64,000 nucleotides of DNA, from positions 495,005-559,004 of the forward strand of contig NZ_LN889813.1 in assembly GCF_900009145.1 (NCBI RefSeq). The letters run 5' to 3'. The position numbers and the translations under genes were made by a program. Within the stretch, counting starts at the first letter, position 1. The number at the start of each line of letters is the position of its first letter. Positions 52,702 to 62,609 of this stretch are shown piece by piece. The notes under the pieces were generated by a model. That model worked only from the letters and a program-made list of their open reading frames with translations, was not told the DNA's origin and did not search any database. The stretch is from Planktothrix tepida PCC 9214 (GTDB lineage: Bacteria > Cyanobacteriota > Cyanobacteriia > Cyanobacteriales > Microcoleaceae).

Positions 52702-55491
52702 TTAAGATTGGCTAAGGGTTTGACTCAACAACTCTCGCAGCTTTTTGAGTTGAAAATTTTCCGCAAGCTGGATCACTTGTTGAGTGAAAGCGAAATAAAT
52801 CGGATCATGAGTTTGGATCAAATGGGCTTCTTCTAGTATACCATCTACGTCTCCTTCTTGAGCTAATTCGTACAAATTTGATAAGATTTCAGATGGGATT
52901 TTTTGAGTTTCTGGCTGAGAATGGGAAGGTAGATTCTGATCCAAAATTGGAGATTCAGAGGAAAGATAAATCCATTCTAACTTCAGGTGAACTTGTAATA
53001 ATTCGAGTAATAGATCGGCAGAAACAGGCTTGGGTAAAAACGCATTAGCTCCCGCATCTAAACTGCGGTGTTGATCACTATCAAATACACTAGCTGAGGA
53101 AGCAATAATTACAATATCTTTGAGTTTAGGCAATTGACGTAACTGATCAATAAACGCAAACCCATCCAGAACAGGCATGATCAGATCAGTAATAATAAAA
53201 TCGGGGGAAATAACTATTGCTTTTTCCAATCCTTCTTGACCATTATTCGCTTCTATGACTTCAAACCCAATCGGCTCTAATAAGTTTACAATTACCGAAC
53301 GATTTGCCCAATTATCATCAACAATTAAAATCTTTTTGGGTTCTCCTTGATATCCAGTAACGATTCCTTTGCGAATATTACGAGAGGTATTTGCCCATTC
53401 TTTGGCTTCGGATATTTCCACATCAAACCAGAAAATACTGCCTGTTTCTAATTGACTTTGTACCTGAAGCTGACTTCCCATTAAGGCAACAATTTTTTGG
53501 CTAATTGCTAATCCCAAACCTGTGCCTTCTGTATTCTTTTTGGTTTCTCCCACTTGTTCAAAGGGAAGAAAAATTCGCTCTAATTGTTCTGATGTCATCC
53601 CCACTCCGGTATCTTTAATTTGAAAATGTAGGCGATACCTTGAATTTGTGGGAATAGGTGTGGCTTGAATTGAAAAGGTTACGCTTCCTTTGTCCGTAAA
53701 TTTAATCGCATTTCCTAATAAATTAATTAACACTTGTCTCAGACGTTTCTCATCAGCGCAAATCCCAATGGGAAGATTTTCTTGGGGTCGATAATTAAAT
53801 TGAATTCCTTTTTGTTGAGCTTTAATATTACAAATTTCAACAACCCCTTCTAAAAAAGCAGGAAAATGGAAATCAGTTGGGTAGAGTTCTAGTTTTCGAG
53901 CTTCAATTTTGGATAAATCTAAAACATCATTAATCAGGGTTAAAAGGTGATAACCACATTGCTGAATAATATCTACTCCTTTGCGTCCTTTTTCCGTCAG
54001 AGGTTCCAATTGTCCTAAAATTTGAGCATAGCCCAAAATTCCGTTTAATGGGGTGCGTAACTCATGGCTCATATTGGCTAGAAATTCACTTTTAGCTTGG
54101 TTAGCAGCATCCGCTTTTTCCTTTGCTATTGTGAGTTGGGCTGTTCGTTCTTCCACCCGTTTTTCTAATACTTTATTGGTCTGTTCTAAAGCACCAAAAG
54201 AATCCTGTAATTCTTGGCTCATTTGATTAAAGGAGCGAGCTAAAACCCCTAATTCTTTGATTTTGGGTTCTTCGACTCTGGTTTTAACTAACTCACCGCT
54301 AAACCCCTGTTGAGCCGATGTTGCAATCATTTTAGATGCAGAACTTAAGCGTAAAATTGGTTGGGTAATGTAATGGGTGGTATAAATTCCTGATATAATT
54401 GCTAAAATTAATGCCCCAAAACAAAGTAAAATTGTAGTTCGAGTATTCGCATCAATTTCTCCCATAAAATCGGACTCTGGGACAACAATAACGACTAGCC
54501 AATCTAATCCTAATTGATCTCGCCAAGGTGCAATTTGAACAAACTGTTTATCCCCTTGTAAAGAAAATTGGAGTTGTTGAATCGTTTGGATGGTTTTAAA
54601 ATCTTTAAGCTTAGATTCTAAATAGTTTGCAGTTGCCTTAATTAACGGTTCTTGACTATCTGAAGCTTTTAATCGTTGCGGTTTTTGTCCGGGTTTGATG
54701 CGAAAGGGTTCTTCAGAACTCGAACTTGCAATTAACAATCCATTCCGTTCTATAATAAAAGTCTTACCGGAAGGGCTAATTTTCAGTTTTTGCAAAAAAT
54801 CATTCACTTGCGATAATCGCATTTCTACCCCTAATACCCCCGTTAATTGTTGATTTTGATTGAATAAAGGATAACTGGCTGCAATACAAAGGGTATAGGG
54901 TGTAACTTCCCAATTATAAACTTTACTCCAGGTTGGTTTTCTCAAGGAATTTGCTGTAATATACCATCCTTCTTTTTGAAATAAATAGTCTTGATCACTT
55001 TTTAATACAAGTTGTGTGGGTTCTCCCTTACTATTCATTTCGTAAGTGTGCATCAAAGAACTTCCGTAAGCTTGAGAATCTACCGTATCAAAGGTAATTC
55101 TTTGATCTCCAAAATAATTGCCGACACTGGAAAACTTTCCCGTTGGCGTACCAAATAATACATAACCAATATTAAAGGTAACACGCTGTTGCCAAAAAAA
55201 CTGCCCCATTTGCACTAGATTATTCGGGCTAATCGTTCCCATTTCAATCGCATGAGCATTCAGTTGATTCAGTTGCGGTGCAATCGAAAGATAACTGTTT
55301 AAATGTTGTTCAATCCGACTTCCGACTTCATGTTGTAACTGAAGGGCTAAATTATTGACTGCTTTTTGACCATTTCTTAAAGATAAATATCCCGTCAAAC
55401 CAACCGCTATAAAAATTTGTAAAACAAAGGGAACAATTAGAATAACGCGAAGAGGAAGTTTCTGAAACATCGGGTCATTAATTTTGATCAT
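52702..55491 (-). CDS. Hybrid sensor kinase: Cache-HAMP-HisKA-HATPase-REC
   Basis: 929 residues from the ATG at 55491, where AGAGGG gives a good ribosome site (an ATG at 55530 lacks one). Order: membrane helix ([20 protein letters not shown]), a large double-Cache-like sensor (about 40-350) with [20 protein letters not shown], second helix ([20 protein letters not shown]), HAMP ([15 protein letters not shown]), coiled coil, HisKA with [16 protein letters not shown], HATPase with [20 protein letters not shown] and [12 protein letters not shown] with [13 protein letters not shown], and a helical tail of about 100 residues. First gene of an operon with the REC-kinase gene. Ligand unknown, probably a small extracellular metabolite. 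Confidence 0.94.
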   Translation of the reverse strand: MIKINDPMFQKLPLRVILIVPFVLQIFIAVGLTGYLSLRNGQKAVNNLALQLQHEVGSRIEQHLNSYLSIAPQLNQLNAHAIEMGTISPNNLVQMGQFFWQQRVTFNIGYVLFGTPTGKFSSVGNYFGDQRITFDTVDSQAYGSSLMHTYEMNSKGEPTQLVLKSDQDYLFQKEGWYITANSLRKPTWSKVYNWEVTPYTLCIAASYPLFNQNQQLTGVLGVEMRLSQVNDFLQKLKISPSGKTFIIERNGLLIASSSSEEPFRIKPGQKPQRLKASDSQEPLIKATANYLESKLKDFKTIQTIQQLQFSLQGDKQFVQIAPWRDQLGLDWLVVIVVPESDFMGEIDANTRTTILLCFGALILAIISGIYTTHYITQPILRLSSASKMIATSAQQGFSGELVKTRVEEPKIKELGVLARSFNQMSQELQDSFGALEQTNKVLEKRVEERTAQLTIAKEKADAANQAKSEFLANMSHELRTPLNGILGYAQILGQLEPLTEKGRKGVDIIQQCGYHLLTLINDVLDLSKIEARKLELYPTDFHFPAFLEGVVEICNIKAQQKGIQFNYRPQENLPIGICADEKRLRQVLINLLGNAIKFTDKGSVTFSIQATPIPTNSRYRLHFQIKDTGVGMTSEQLERIFLPFEQVGETKKNTEGTGLGLAISQKIVALMGSQLQVQSQLETGSIFWFDVEISEAKEWANTSRNIRKGIVTGYQGEPKKILIVDDNWANRSVIVNLLEPIGFEVIEANNGQEGLEKAIVISPDFIITDLIMPVLDGFAFIDQLRQLPKLKDIVIIASSASVFDSDQHRSLDAGANAFLPKPVSADLLLELLQVHLKLEWIYLSSESPILDQNLPSHSQPETQKIPSEILSNLYELAQEGDVDGILEEAHLIQTHDPIYFAFTQQVIQLAENFQLKKLRELLSQTLSQS

Positions 55492-55530
55492 ATTTTCCCT
55501 CTGGTAACTGGGTAAGTGAACCTGCGTCAT

Positions 55531-55879
55531 TCATCTTAAAATCCCAAATCGGCGTAGATTTCAGAAAGAACGCGGGCGACAGTAGCGAGATTCTGTAAAA
55601 AATTTAACATTTAACAATCTAGCTGATCAAGTCCTTCAGGTTCCTTCTCTCTCTGCTAGGCTATCACAACCGGGAACCTTAACTTTTATTCCATCAGTCC
55701 CAAATTCCTTAAACAATTTTCTTGAAACTTAAGGATAATTTTCTCGTCTTATCCTGTAAAATACAAAAGGCTGATTTATCCTGCTGTTCAATTAAGCGAA
55801 TTCGCTTCAATTTCACAGGCTAAAACTTCTGATTTTTCAGTTTAATTCGACCTTTCCCATTGCTAACTCTGAAGTTAAT
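55531..55879. promoter_or_regulatory. Intergenic, 349 bases, with a 14-bp palindrome before lysC
   Basis: AAGCGAATTCGCTT (55794-55807) is a perfect palindrome 73 bases before the lysC start, a possible operator. No coding frame otherwise. Both the kinase operon and lysC promoters must lie here. Confidence 0.45.
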
Positions 55880-57718
55880 ATGCTGATTGTTCAAAAATAC
55901 GGTGGTAGTTCTGTCGGTTCCGTTGAACGCATTCAATCCGTTGCTCAACGGGTATTAAAAACAGCCCAAGATCATCAAGTGGTTGTCGTTGTTTCTGCAA
56001 TGGGAAAAACCACTGATCAATTAGTAAGTTTAGCTCAACAAATTTCTGCGACTCCTAACCGTCGAGAAATGGATATGTTACTCTCTACGGGAGAACAAGT
56101 CAGTATTGCTTTATTAAGTATGGCATTGCAGGAATTAGGACAACCTGCGATTTCTTTAACTGGTGCTCAAGTTGGAATTGTTACCGAAGCTGAACACACT
56201 CGCGCCCGAATTTTAAGTATTGAAACTCAACGCATGGAACGCCACTTAAATCAAGGACAAGTGGTGGTGGTCGCCGGATTTCAAGGGGTAAGTAGTCAAG
56301 ATGATTTAGAAATTACAACATTAGGACGAGGGGGGTCTGATACCTCTGCGGTGGCGTTAGCAGCCGCTTTAAAAGCAGATGTATGTGAAATTTATACCGA
56401 CGTTCCAGGGATTTTAACCACCGATCCTCGCTTAGTTCCCAATGCTCAATTAATGGCAGAAATTACCTGTGATGAGATGTTAGAACTCGCCAGTTTAGGG
56501 GCGAAAGTTTTACATCCTCGTGCAGTAGAAATTGCCCGTAATTATGGGGTTTCTTTAGTCGTGCGTTCTAGTTGGACAGATGATCCAGGAACGAAAGTCA
56601 TCGCCCCCAAACCTCAACCCCGACCCTTAGAAGGATTAGAATTAGCCCGTCCGGTAGATGGTGTTGAATTTGATACGAATCAAGCCGCAGTTTCCTTATT
56701 AAGAATACCCGATCGTCCTGGAATTGCAGCAAAATTATTTGGAGGAATTGCGGTACAAAATTTAGATGTGGATTTAATTATTCAATCTATTCATGAAGGG
56801 AATAGTAATGATATTACCTTTACTGTAGAACGAGATTATTTTACTAAAGCGATCGCCGTTGCTGATGCTTTATTACCCGCTTTAGGAAAACCGAATCATT
56901 CTGATCTGGGTAATGCTGAAGTAACCGGAGATGACACCCCTATTGCTAAAGTCAGTATTGTCGGGGCGGGAATGATTGGACGGCCAAAAGTTGCCTCTCA
57001 AATGTTTAATACTTTAGCAGAAGCGGGTATTAATATTCAGATGATTTCGACTTCAGAAGTTAAAGTGAGTTGTGTCATTGCAGCCGAAGATTGTCAACAA
57101 GCGGTTACTGCCTTATGTCAATCTTTTGAAATTAGTTCTGATTGTAAAATTACTAGCAATTTTGAGCTAGAAAAACCGCCTGTTGATCCCAGTTTACCTC
57201 CTGTCCGAGGTGTAGCATTAGATATTAAACAAGCTCGTTTAGCCATTCGCCATATTCCAGATCGTCCAGGGATGGCAGCCAAAATATTCTCTATTTTAGC
57301 GGATCATAATATTAGTGTGGATATGATTATTCAATCCCAACGCTGTCATCAAATCAACGGAATTTTAGCACGGGATATTGCTTTTACGGTCGCCCAAGGG
57401 GATGCTGATGAAGCTGAAAAGATTTTAACACAAGCCTCATCTGAATTGGGTTATAGTGAAATTATTGTGAATAAATCTATTGCTAAAGTCAGTGTAGTGG
57501 GTTCAGGAATGATTCATCATCCAGGGGTTGCTGCTAAAATGTTTGAAGCCTTAGCAAACCGCAATATTAATATTTTAATGATTGCAACTTCTGAAATTAA
57601 AATTAGTTGTTTAGTGGATGAAGACCAAGGCGTAGAAGCGTTAAAAGCCGTTCATGAAATTTTTGAATTATCCGGTGATAAAACCTTTATTGTACCTGAA
57701 CGTGCGCCTGTTGCTTAA
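55880..57718 (+). CDS. lysC: Aspartate kinase with four ACT domains
   Basis: Phosphorylates aspartate, first step to lysine, threonine, methionine and isoleucine. 612 residues: kinase domain (about 1-245) with [35 protein letters not shown] and [13 protein letters not shown]; then two pairs of ACT domains ([80 protein letters not shown]). The doubled ACT pair is the cyanobacterial form; feedback control by lysine and threonine is expected from the family. hom, a later pathway gene, lies 5 kb away. Confidence 0.97.
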   Translation: MLIVQKYGGSSVGSVERIQSVAQRVLKTAQDHQVVVVVSAMGKTTDQLVSLAQQISATPNRREMDMLLSTGEQVSIALLSMALQELGQPAISLTGAQVGIVTEAEHTRARILSIETQRMERHLNQGQVVVVAGFQGVSSQDDLEITTLGRGGSDTSAVALAAALKADVCEIYTDVPGILTTDPRLVPNAQLMAEITCDEMLELASLGAKVLHPRAVEIARNYGVSLVVRSSWTDDPGTKVIAPKPQPRPLEGLELARPVDGVEFDTNQAAVSLLRIPDRPGIAAKLFGGIAVQNLDVDLIIQSIHEGNSNDITFTVERDYFTKAIAVADALLPALGKPNHSDLGNAEVTGDDTPIAKVSIVGAGMIGRPKVASQMFNTLAEAGINIQMISTSEVKVSCVIAAEDCQQAVTALCQSFEISSDCKITSNFELEKPPVDPSLPPVRGVALDIKQARLAIRHIPDRPGMAAKIFSILADHNISVDMIIQSQRCHQINGILARDIAFTVAQGDADEAEKILTQASSELGYSEIIVNKSIAKVSVVGSGMIHHPGVAAKMFEALANRNINILMIATSEIKISCLVDEDQGVEALKAVHEIFELSGDKTFIVPERAPVA

Positions 57719-57753
57719 TAGAATTTAGCCTCAGTCAAACTAGAGTTATATAG

Positions 57754-57822
57754 AAACAGGGTTTTGTAGTAAAAATAGGATAGTTTTATTTCCTAGATAA
57801 TAGCTATAAATCCTGTTTTTTA
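57754..57822 (+). terminator. Probable lysC terminator
   Basis: AAACAGG (57754-57760) can pair with CCTGTTT (57812-57818), enclosing an inner TAGGA/TCCTA stem, with TTTTTTATT after the second arm. Long but plausible. Confidence 0.5.
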
Positions 57823-57868
57823 TTAGATTCATCAATTTCTGAATAGTAGTAATATTAAGGAAATAACC

Positions 57869-58327
57869 ATGCTGACTAAACAAGAATGGGACTGGTTAGC
57901 AACTGGATCTGAATATCAAATGGCTGTCATGATCCAGCAACTCTTACAGGAGAATCAAGTAATGGAAGCAAAAGAAGGCTTAGAATCTTTAATTGAAGCA
58001 ATGGGAAGAAATGACAGACGCGCCTTAAAAAGTCAGTTAATTCGGTTAATGGTTCATGTGATAAAATGGAAATGTCAACCTCAAAAACGCAGTTCTAGTT
58101 GGGCAATTAGTATTCTTTCGTCACGTCGAGAAATCGAAGATATTCAAGAGGAAGTACCCAGCTTAAATCGAGATTTTATTGAATCAATTTGGGATAAATG
58201 TTTTCAAGCTGCTGTGAAAGAAGCAGAACTTGAAATGAGGAAAGTTAAATGTCATTTCACTTCCCTTACTTGGTCAGAAGTGTTTGAAGATGAATATATT
58301 TTATCGGATGATGAGCAAGAAGATTAG
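57869..58327 (+). CDS. DUF29 family protein, copy 1
   Basis: 152 residues. KQEWDWLATGSEYQMAVMIQ, LESLIEAMGRNDRRALKSQL, IRLMVHVIKWKCQPQKRSSS, and PSLNRDFIESIWDKCFQAAV match the DUF29 family, small helical proteins abundant in cyanobacteria, without known function. The ATG has AAGGAAAT upstream, a region shared almost exactly with copy 2 at 59250. An acidic tail (DDEQED) is common to both copies. The palindromic repeat pair follows. Confidence 0.9.
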   Translation: MLTKQEWDWLATGSEYQMAVMIQQLLQENQVMEAKEGLESLIEAMGRNDRRALKSQLIRLMVHVIKWKCQPQKRSSSWAISILSSRREIEDIQEEVPSLNRDFIESIWDKCFQAAVKEAELEMRKVKCHFTSLTWSEVFEDEYILSDDEQED

Positions 58328-58335
58328 TAATCTCA

Positions 58336-58437
58336 AGAAACCGGGTTTCTAATTAAATTTAATTGTATCTTATCAAGATTTGTTAAGAAACCCGGTTTCT
58401 GGACTGCGATCGCAAACAATCAATAAACTGGATTTCT
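58336..58437. repeat. Paired AGAAACC palindromic repeat behind DUF29 copy 1
   Basis: AGAAACCGGGTTTCT (58336-58350) and AGAAACCCGGTTTCT (58386-58400), separated by 35 bases that include TATCAAGATTTGTT; a third degenerate AAACTGGATTTCT is at 58425-58437. Same arrangement as at 59729-59793. Confidence 0.9.
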
Positions 58438-58493
58438 AATTGAGATTATCTGTAATATATAGCATTATATTTGTTATTTTGATTGCTTACAAC

Positions 58494-58922
58494 TTAACCA
58501 CTCTTTTCAGACTTGGGACAGACATCAAAGACTAATTGAGAACGATAAAAACACACATCAAATTCTAAAAAGAAGTTCATACGTCCTAGCAACAAAGGCA
58601 CATCATCTGATAAGCACCACGCAAAGACTAAACGAACAGATGGAAATGATCCAATTTCCGCCGATAATATTAAACCTCTGGCTTCAACAGGCGCTAAATT
58701 ACCCCCCAGCATCACAGACGTTGTTTGTTTCTCCCAAATTCCACCAAGCTGAATGCCAATATTGTACGGAAGAACATTGACACTTGCACCTGTATCTAAT
58801 AAACCCGAAACTGTTACTGATGAATTATGATAGCTTAATGTTATTGGTAATTTAGGGAGAAAATCGGGGATACCAAAAATATCAGATTCTTCTACAAAAG
58901 GAAACCTTTGAGCATTACGCAT
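58494..58922 (-). CDS. Retropepsin-like aspartic protease
   Basis: 142 residues. GLLDTGASVNVLPYNIGIQL carries the single D-T-G-A active-site motif of retroviral-type (homodimeric) aspartic proteases; the flap-like EARGLILSAEIG and the second hydrophobic-Gly signature PLLLGRMNFFLEFDV follow at the right distance. No signal peptide. It starts seven bases after a 66-residue gene, forming a pair that I believe recurs in cyanobacteria. Substrate unknown. Confidence 0.85.
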   Translation of the reverse strand: MRNAQRFPFVEESDIFGIPDFLPKLPITLSYHNSSVTVSGLLDTGASVNVLPYNIGIQLGGIWEKQTTSVMLGGNLAPVEARGLILSAEIGSFPSVRLVFAWCLSDDVPLLLGRMNFFLEFDVCFYRSQLVFDVCPKSEKSG

Positions 58923-58929
58923 TTTTTGT

Positions 58930-59130
58930 TCATTTGTCTTCTTCTAAAAGTTGAGCGAGTTGATGGGCAGCTTCATGAGAATTCAGGGGTGACCAAATCT
59001 CATAAGTTGCACCCTGTTCTAACGATAGGTTCTCTTCTTTTGCTAATTCTAAAACTAGAAACTGCATAACTTTTAATTTGTCGATACGGGGTAAGTTTCG
59101 CAAGGCGGGAAACAAATCTGTTACGTTCAT
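58930..59130 (-). CDS. Small partner protein of the retropepsin-like gene
   Basis: 66 residues: NVTDLFPALRNLPRIDKLKV, MQFLVLELAKEENLSLEQGA, TYEIWSPLNSHEAAHQLAQL. Helical, acidic C-terminus, resembling small antitoxin-like proteins placed first in two-gene modules. Seven-base spacing to the protease gene implies cotranscription. It may be a regulator or a substrate of the protease; neither is shown. Confidence 0.75.
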   Translation of the reverse strand: MNVTDLFPALRNLPRIDKLKVMQFLVLELAKEENLSLEQGATYEIWSPLNSHEAAHQLAQLLEEDK

Positions 59131-59249
59131 TTTTAATGGATTGGAAACTTATACACTTCAAATATAACAGAAATTGCTCTCCCACAGCTATCACCTGTCA
59201 GCTTAGATATGATAAATTGATCAATATTAGTAATATCAAGGAAATAGTC

Positions 59250-59705
59250 ATGCTGACTAAACAAGATTGGGACTGGTTAGCAGTGTGTTCTCATTATCAA
59301 ACGGCTGTCAACGTCCATAAACTTCTCAAAGAAGGAAAATCTATGGAAGCAACGGAAGGTTTAGAATCTCTAATTGAAGCAATGGGAAGAACTGAAAAAA
59401 GAGCCGTAAAAAGTCAGTTAATTCGTTTAATGCTTCATGTTATTAAGTGGAAATGTCAACCGGAAAAACGGAGTGCTATTTGGACGATTAGTATTCGTTC
59501 AGCCCGTCGAGAAATTCAAGAAAGTCAAGAGGAAATGCCGAGTTTAAATCGTAATTTTTTTGAGTCTATCTGGGAAAAATGTTTTGAGAACGCGGTGAAG
59601 GATGCTGAGGATGAAATGGGAAAAAAATGTCGATTAACCTCATTGTCTTGGTCAGAGGTTTTTGAGGATGAATATATTTTATTGGATGATGAGCAAGAAG
59701 ATTAG
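59250..59705 (+). CDS. DUF29 family protein, copy 2
   Basis: 151 residues from the ATG at 59250, placed there because the upstream bases (TAGTAATAT, AAGGAAATA) and the N-terminus MLTKQ(D/E)WDWLA match copy 1. The two proteins share long blocks (GLESLIEAMGR, KSQLIRLM, HVIKWKCQP, WSEVFEDEYIL, DDEQED) and diverge mostly at the surface of helices. The duplication includes the ribosome site and the downstream palindromic repeats. An in-frame extension to 59136 is not supported. Confidence 0.9.
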   Translation: MLTKQDWDWLAVCSHYQTAVNVHKLLKEGKSMEATEGLESLIEAMGRTEKRAVKSQLIRLMLHVIKWKCQPEKRSAIWTISIRSARREIQESQEEMPSLNRNFFESIWEKCFENAVKDAEDEMGKKCRLTSLSWSEVFEDEYILLDDEQED

Positions 59706-59728
59706 CACCAGCGATCGCAATCAAGTCA

Positions 59729-59793
59729 AGAAACCGGGTTTCTAATTCAGATTAGTTCTATCCTATCAAGATTTGTTCAGAAACCCGGTTTCT
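59729..59793. repeat. Paired AGAAACC palindromic repeat behind DUF29 copy 2
   Basis: AGAAACCGGGTTTCT (59729-59743) and AGAAACCCGGTTTCT (59779-59793), with TATCAAGATTTGTT before the second, exactly as behind copy 1; the 35-base spacing is the same. A GCGATCGC octamer stands between the gene and the first repeat. Confidence 0.92.
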
Positions 59794-59893
59794 AACAGCA
59801 CTCATGCTTTACCTTATGATTAAATTCCCCAAATGTACAGATGGACTCACCCAGATATTGAATACCCCTCAAAGATTTTCAACGACTAATAAA

Positions 59894-61753
59894 TTAAACA
59901 AGTAAACTTTTAGACCTTGCAATTCCAAGAGTAATTAAAGGATTTTCTTTTGTCCCATTAGTTAGTCTGGATTCTACATGAGTATGACGACCATATGACT
60001 TACCAGTATTTCCTTCAATTCCTAGCCAATCACCTTGGGCAATATAAGAATTTACTTTTAAATTGGGATTAAATGAATCAAAATGAATGTAGCGGAATGT
60101 TCTTTGTAGAATAGGATTCCAAACATCCATATAGTTACCACCATACTGATCTTTACCAATAATTTTTATTTGACCACCCACTAAAGAATAAACTTTTAAA
60201 TCTCCTTGTCCATCTGTAGAATCAATTGCTCCATGAGATAAATCATCCTCATAGAATCTGGATGCACTTGCTCCACCAAAACCACTGGATGAATTAAGAT
60301 ATAAACGGGTCAAATATTCTTCTCTTTTTAAAGGTTTAGAATCGGAGCGAATATCACCAATAAATGTTCCTTGAGTACCTATATAACCTATTTCAGTCCA
60401 TTTTTCATTAGGTAAAAATTTTGTACCATTGGAACGTCTGATATATACTCCATCGTTATTAGAGCCAATAGCATCGGCTTTGCCATCACCTGTTACATCA
60501 GCAAAAAATGTACCGTAAGTACCTCGATAACCTATTTCAGTCCATTTTTCATTAGGTAAAAATTTTGTACCATCGGAACGTCTAATATATACTCCATCAT
60601 TATTAGAGCCAATAGCATCGGCTTTGCCATCACCTGTTACATCAGCAAACCAAGTGCCATTTTGACCTATATAACCTATTTCAGTCCATTTTTCATTAGG
60701 TAAAAATTTTGTACTATCGGAACGTCTGATATACACTCCATTATCGTTAGAGCCAATAGCATCGGCTTTGCCATCACCTGTCACGTCAGTATTAGGATTC
60801 ACAGGAACAGAAGTAATAGTTAACTTATAGTTACTACTCCCACTGTAAGCCTTAACATGAATATAGTAAGTGCCAGATGCTATCTGAGTCGCAATATTTT
60901 CATTAGAAGTACCAGCCTTATTGGAAGAATAAATTGTATTTCCATTATAATCTAACAGTTTTAAATCTACATCAGATTGTAGATTGACTAAATCTAGGTT
61001 CATCTTAGTAAGACGATTAATCTGAAAGCGATAATAATCATTGGGTACACTACCCCCTACCCAACCAGTTTGAGAAGAACTGGCATTGCCAAGTGTTCCC
61101 AAATTTGTAGCAGTTGCCAAAGTATCATTTTTTTCAACAAAAATTGTCTGTCCATCAATTACAATTGTTGCTGTATCATCTTCTTGACTTAACAAGGCAA
61201 AATCAGCACTATCTAAACCATGATATTGTACCAATCTTGAGAAAATATCCCCTTCATCACCCTCAGGGTCTATACTATTAATCTTATTATCAATAAAATG
61301 ACCAATTTCTTCTAATAAAACCCCTGCTACTTCTTGGGTATTGTGATAACGAATAAATTCATCCGATAAGAAAATAGTATCAATTTCCGAAGCATAAGCA
61401 CCATTAGCATTACCTAAAATATTTGAGGAGATAACTTGAACTTCAGGTAATAGACTTAAATTTCCTTGGGCTAAATCTTGTTTGAGAGAATTGGCTTTTT
61501 GTGGGTCATAATTTTCCCCAAACGCTAAACCTGTAATTTGATCATAGTCAGGACTTATGGCAAAATCCATTAATTGTTCCCTCACTAAATTACCTGCTTC
61601 TTGTACCAACGGAATTAGATTAGGATCTGTGGAGGTGCTAATAATGTCCCATTGAGGTACAGGATTGCTGAAAAGCTGATTATTGTGAGGAGGTGGCAGA
61701 AATGAGCCTAATCCAAAGAGGCTTTGCTGGCCCTCAAAACAATTATTTAGCAT
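59894..61753 (-). CDS. Secreted multidomain protein: degenerate zincin-like domain, PPC, VCBS repeats, M23 peptidase
   Basis: 619 residues from the ATG at 61753 (GGGGGAG upstream). Order: N-terminal region of about 200 residues with VAGVLLEEIGHFIDNKI, the place of a HEXXH zinc site but with Glu for the first His; then DTATIVIDGQTIFVEKND and a pre-peptidase C-terminal-like beta domain (about 215-315: NDYYRFQINRLTKMNLDLVN, GTYYIHVKAYSGSSNYKLTI); three 48-residue VCBS/FG-GAP-like units (VTGDGKADAIGSN, GVYIRRSDGTKFLPNEKW); and a C-terminal M23 endopeptidase-like domain with HGAIDS and GRHTHVESRL (the HxH pair). No classical signal peptide, as is usual for type I-secreted cyanobacterial surface proteins. 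Possible peptidoglycan or glycan target. Confidence 0.82.
   Translation of the reverse strand: MLNNCFEGQQSLFGLGSFLPPPHNNQLFSNPVPQWDIISTSTDPNLIPLVQEAGNLVREQLMDFAISPDYDQITGLAFGENYDPQKANSLKQDLAQGNLSLLPEVQVISSNILGNANGAYASEIDTIFLSDEFIRYHNTQEVAGVLLEEIGHFIDNKINSIDPEGDEGDIFSRLVQYHGLDSADFALLSQEDDTATIVIDGQTIFVEKNDTLATATNLGTLGNASSSQTGWVGGSVPNDYYRFQINRLTKMNLDLVNLQSDVDLKLLDYNGNTIYSSNKAGTSNENIATQIASGTYYIHVKAYSGSSNYKLTITSVPVNPNTDVTGDGKADAIGSNDNGVYIRRSDSTKFLPNEKWTEIGYIGQNGTWFADVTGDGKADAIGSNNDGVYIRRSDGTKFLPNEKWTEIGYRGTYGTFFADVTGDGKADAIGSNNDGVYIRRSNGTKFLPNEKWTEIGYIGTQGTFIGDIRSDSKPLKREEYLTRLYLNSSSGFGGASASRFYEDDLSHGAIDSTDGQGDLKVYSLVGGQIKIIGKDQYGGNYMDVWNPILQRTFRYIHFDSFNPNLKVNSYIAQGDWLGIEGNTGKSYGRHTHVESRLTNGTKENPLITLGIARSKSLLV
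60353..60784 (-). repeat. Three tandem 144-bp coding repeats
   Basis: Three units of 144 bases (starting at 60784, 60640 and 60496 on the minus strand) differing at few positions encode the VCBS-like 48-residue repeats. High nucleotide identity suggests recent amplification or gene conversion. Confidence 0.93.
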
Positions 61754-61956
61754 AAAAAACTCCCCCTGATCCATCAAAGTATAGGTTGTGAGTATTGGGA
61801 CAAGAGCCTAAACCAATAGATTGATACTATGTTTAGAATTCTTAGGTCTGTCAAACTCTTCTATGACTGATAATAAATTAACTAATTTCTGATTGTCTAC
61901 TGACTAACGTTAGAATTTATGTTAGAATTGTGTTAGCTGTTTTTTATACCCCAAAT

Positions 61957-62457
61957 ATGGCTCAAGTGGACAAAATATTTAGCCAAGCGGCCCAGGAGTG
62001 GGATTTAGAAAGTCTTTATGCTGACTTGGCTTCTGCGAAAGGAAAGCATCTCACTCCCATTGAAAAAGCTCACTTAAGGGGGTTATTGTCTGGCTGTAGT
62101 CCCTCGGAAATCGCTCAAAAATTAGATAAAATTCCCAGAGGTGTAGAATCAGATTTATGTGCAACGGTTTATAAATATGTGAAATATTTGTTAGATAAAA
62201 CTGAAAAAGTAGAAAACTGGCGCAAGATTTATGAATGGCTTGATGAATCCGGTTATAAATCAAAGTTAGAGAAAGTTCCTGTTAAAAATTTATTACCTAA
62301 ACAAAGCATTGTTAATATTACTAATTTTAATATTGAACAAGATCAAATCGTTTTTCAGTTTCATCTAACCATCCCCACATCAGAAATCGCTGAACTCTCG
62401 ATACCTGATTGTCAGACAGATAAAAATAGTGATAATAATTATACCGATAATAATTAA
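61957..62457 (+). CDS. Hypothetical protein with HTH-like N-terminal domain
   Basis: 166 residues from the ATG at 61957 (upstream in-frame TTG at 61930 not preferred). LTPIEKAHLRGLLSGCSPSE, IAQKL and VESDLCATVYKYVKYLL match the small helical domain found at the N-terminus of many cyanobacterial NACHT, TPR and effector-type signalling proteins. The C-terminal half (KNLLPKQSIVNITNFNIEQD, QIVFQFHLTIPTSEI) is a short beta-rich piece and the tail is Asn/Asp-rich. It stands without the usual ATPase or effector part. Confidence 0.7.
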   Translation: MAQVDKIFSQAAQEWDLESLYADLASAKGKHLTPIEKAHLRGLLSGCSPSEIAQKLDKIPRGVESDLCATVYKYVKYLLDKTEKVENWRKIYEWLDESGYKSKLEKVPVKNLLPKQSIVNITNFNIEQDQIVFQFHLTIPTSEIAELSIPDCQTDKNSDNNYTDNN

Positions 62458-62522
62458 ATTCCTCAGCTAGTGAATCATTCTTTTCTTTTTCTGTTACTTT
62501 TTCAGCAAGCCCTATTTAATCC

Positions 62523-62592
62523 AAAAACCGGGTTTCTCAGCTTTTGTAAAGGCTGATATCAAGGTTTTTATTTCAGAAACCCGATTTCTGGA
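62523..62592. repeat. AGAAACC-family palindromic repeat pair
   Basis: AAAAACCGGGTTTCT (62523-62537) and CAGAAACCCGATTTCTGG (62574-62591), 36 bases apart, between the HTH-like gene and the end of hom (convergent genes). Slightly degenerate member of the family. Confidence 0.85.
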
Positions 62593-62609
62593 AATGAGCA
62601 ATAAAACTG

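Noticed and set aside
58494..59130. Retropepsin-like gene as part of a retroelement
   Set aside because: No reverse transcriptase, integrase or terminal repeats nearby; single-domain bacterial retropepsin-like genes are common.
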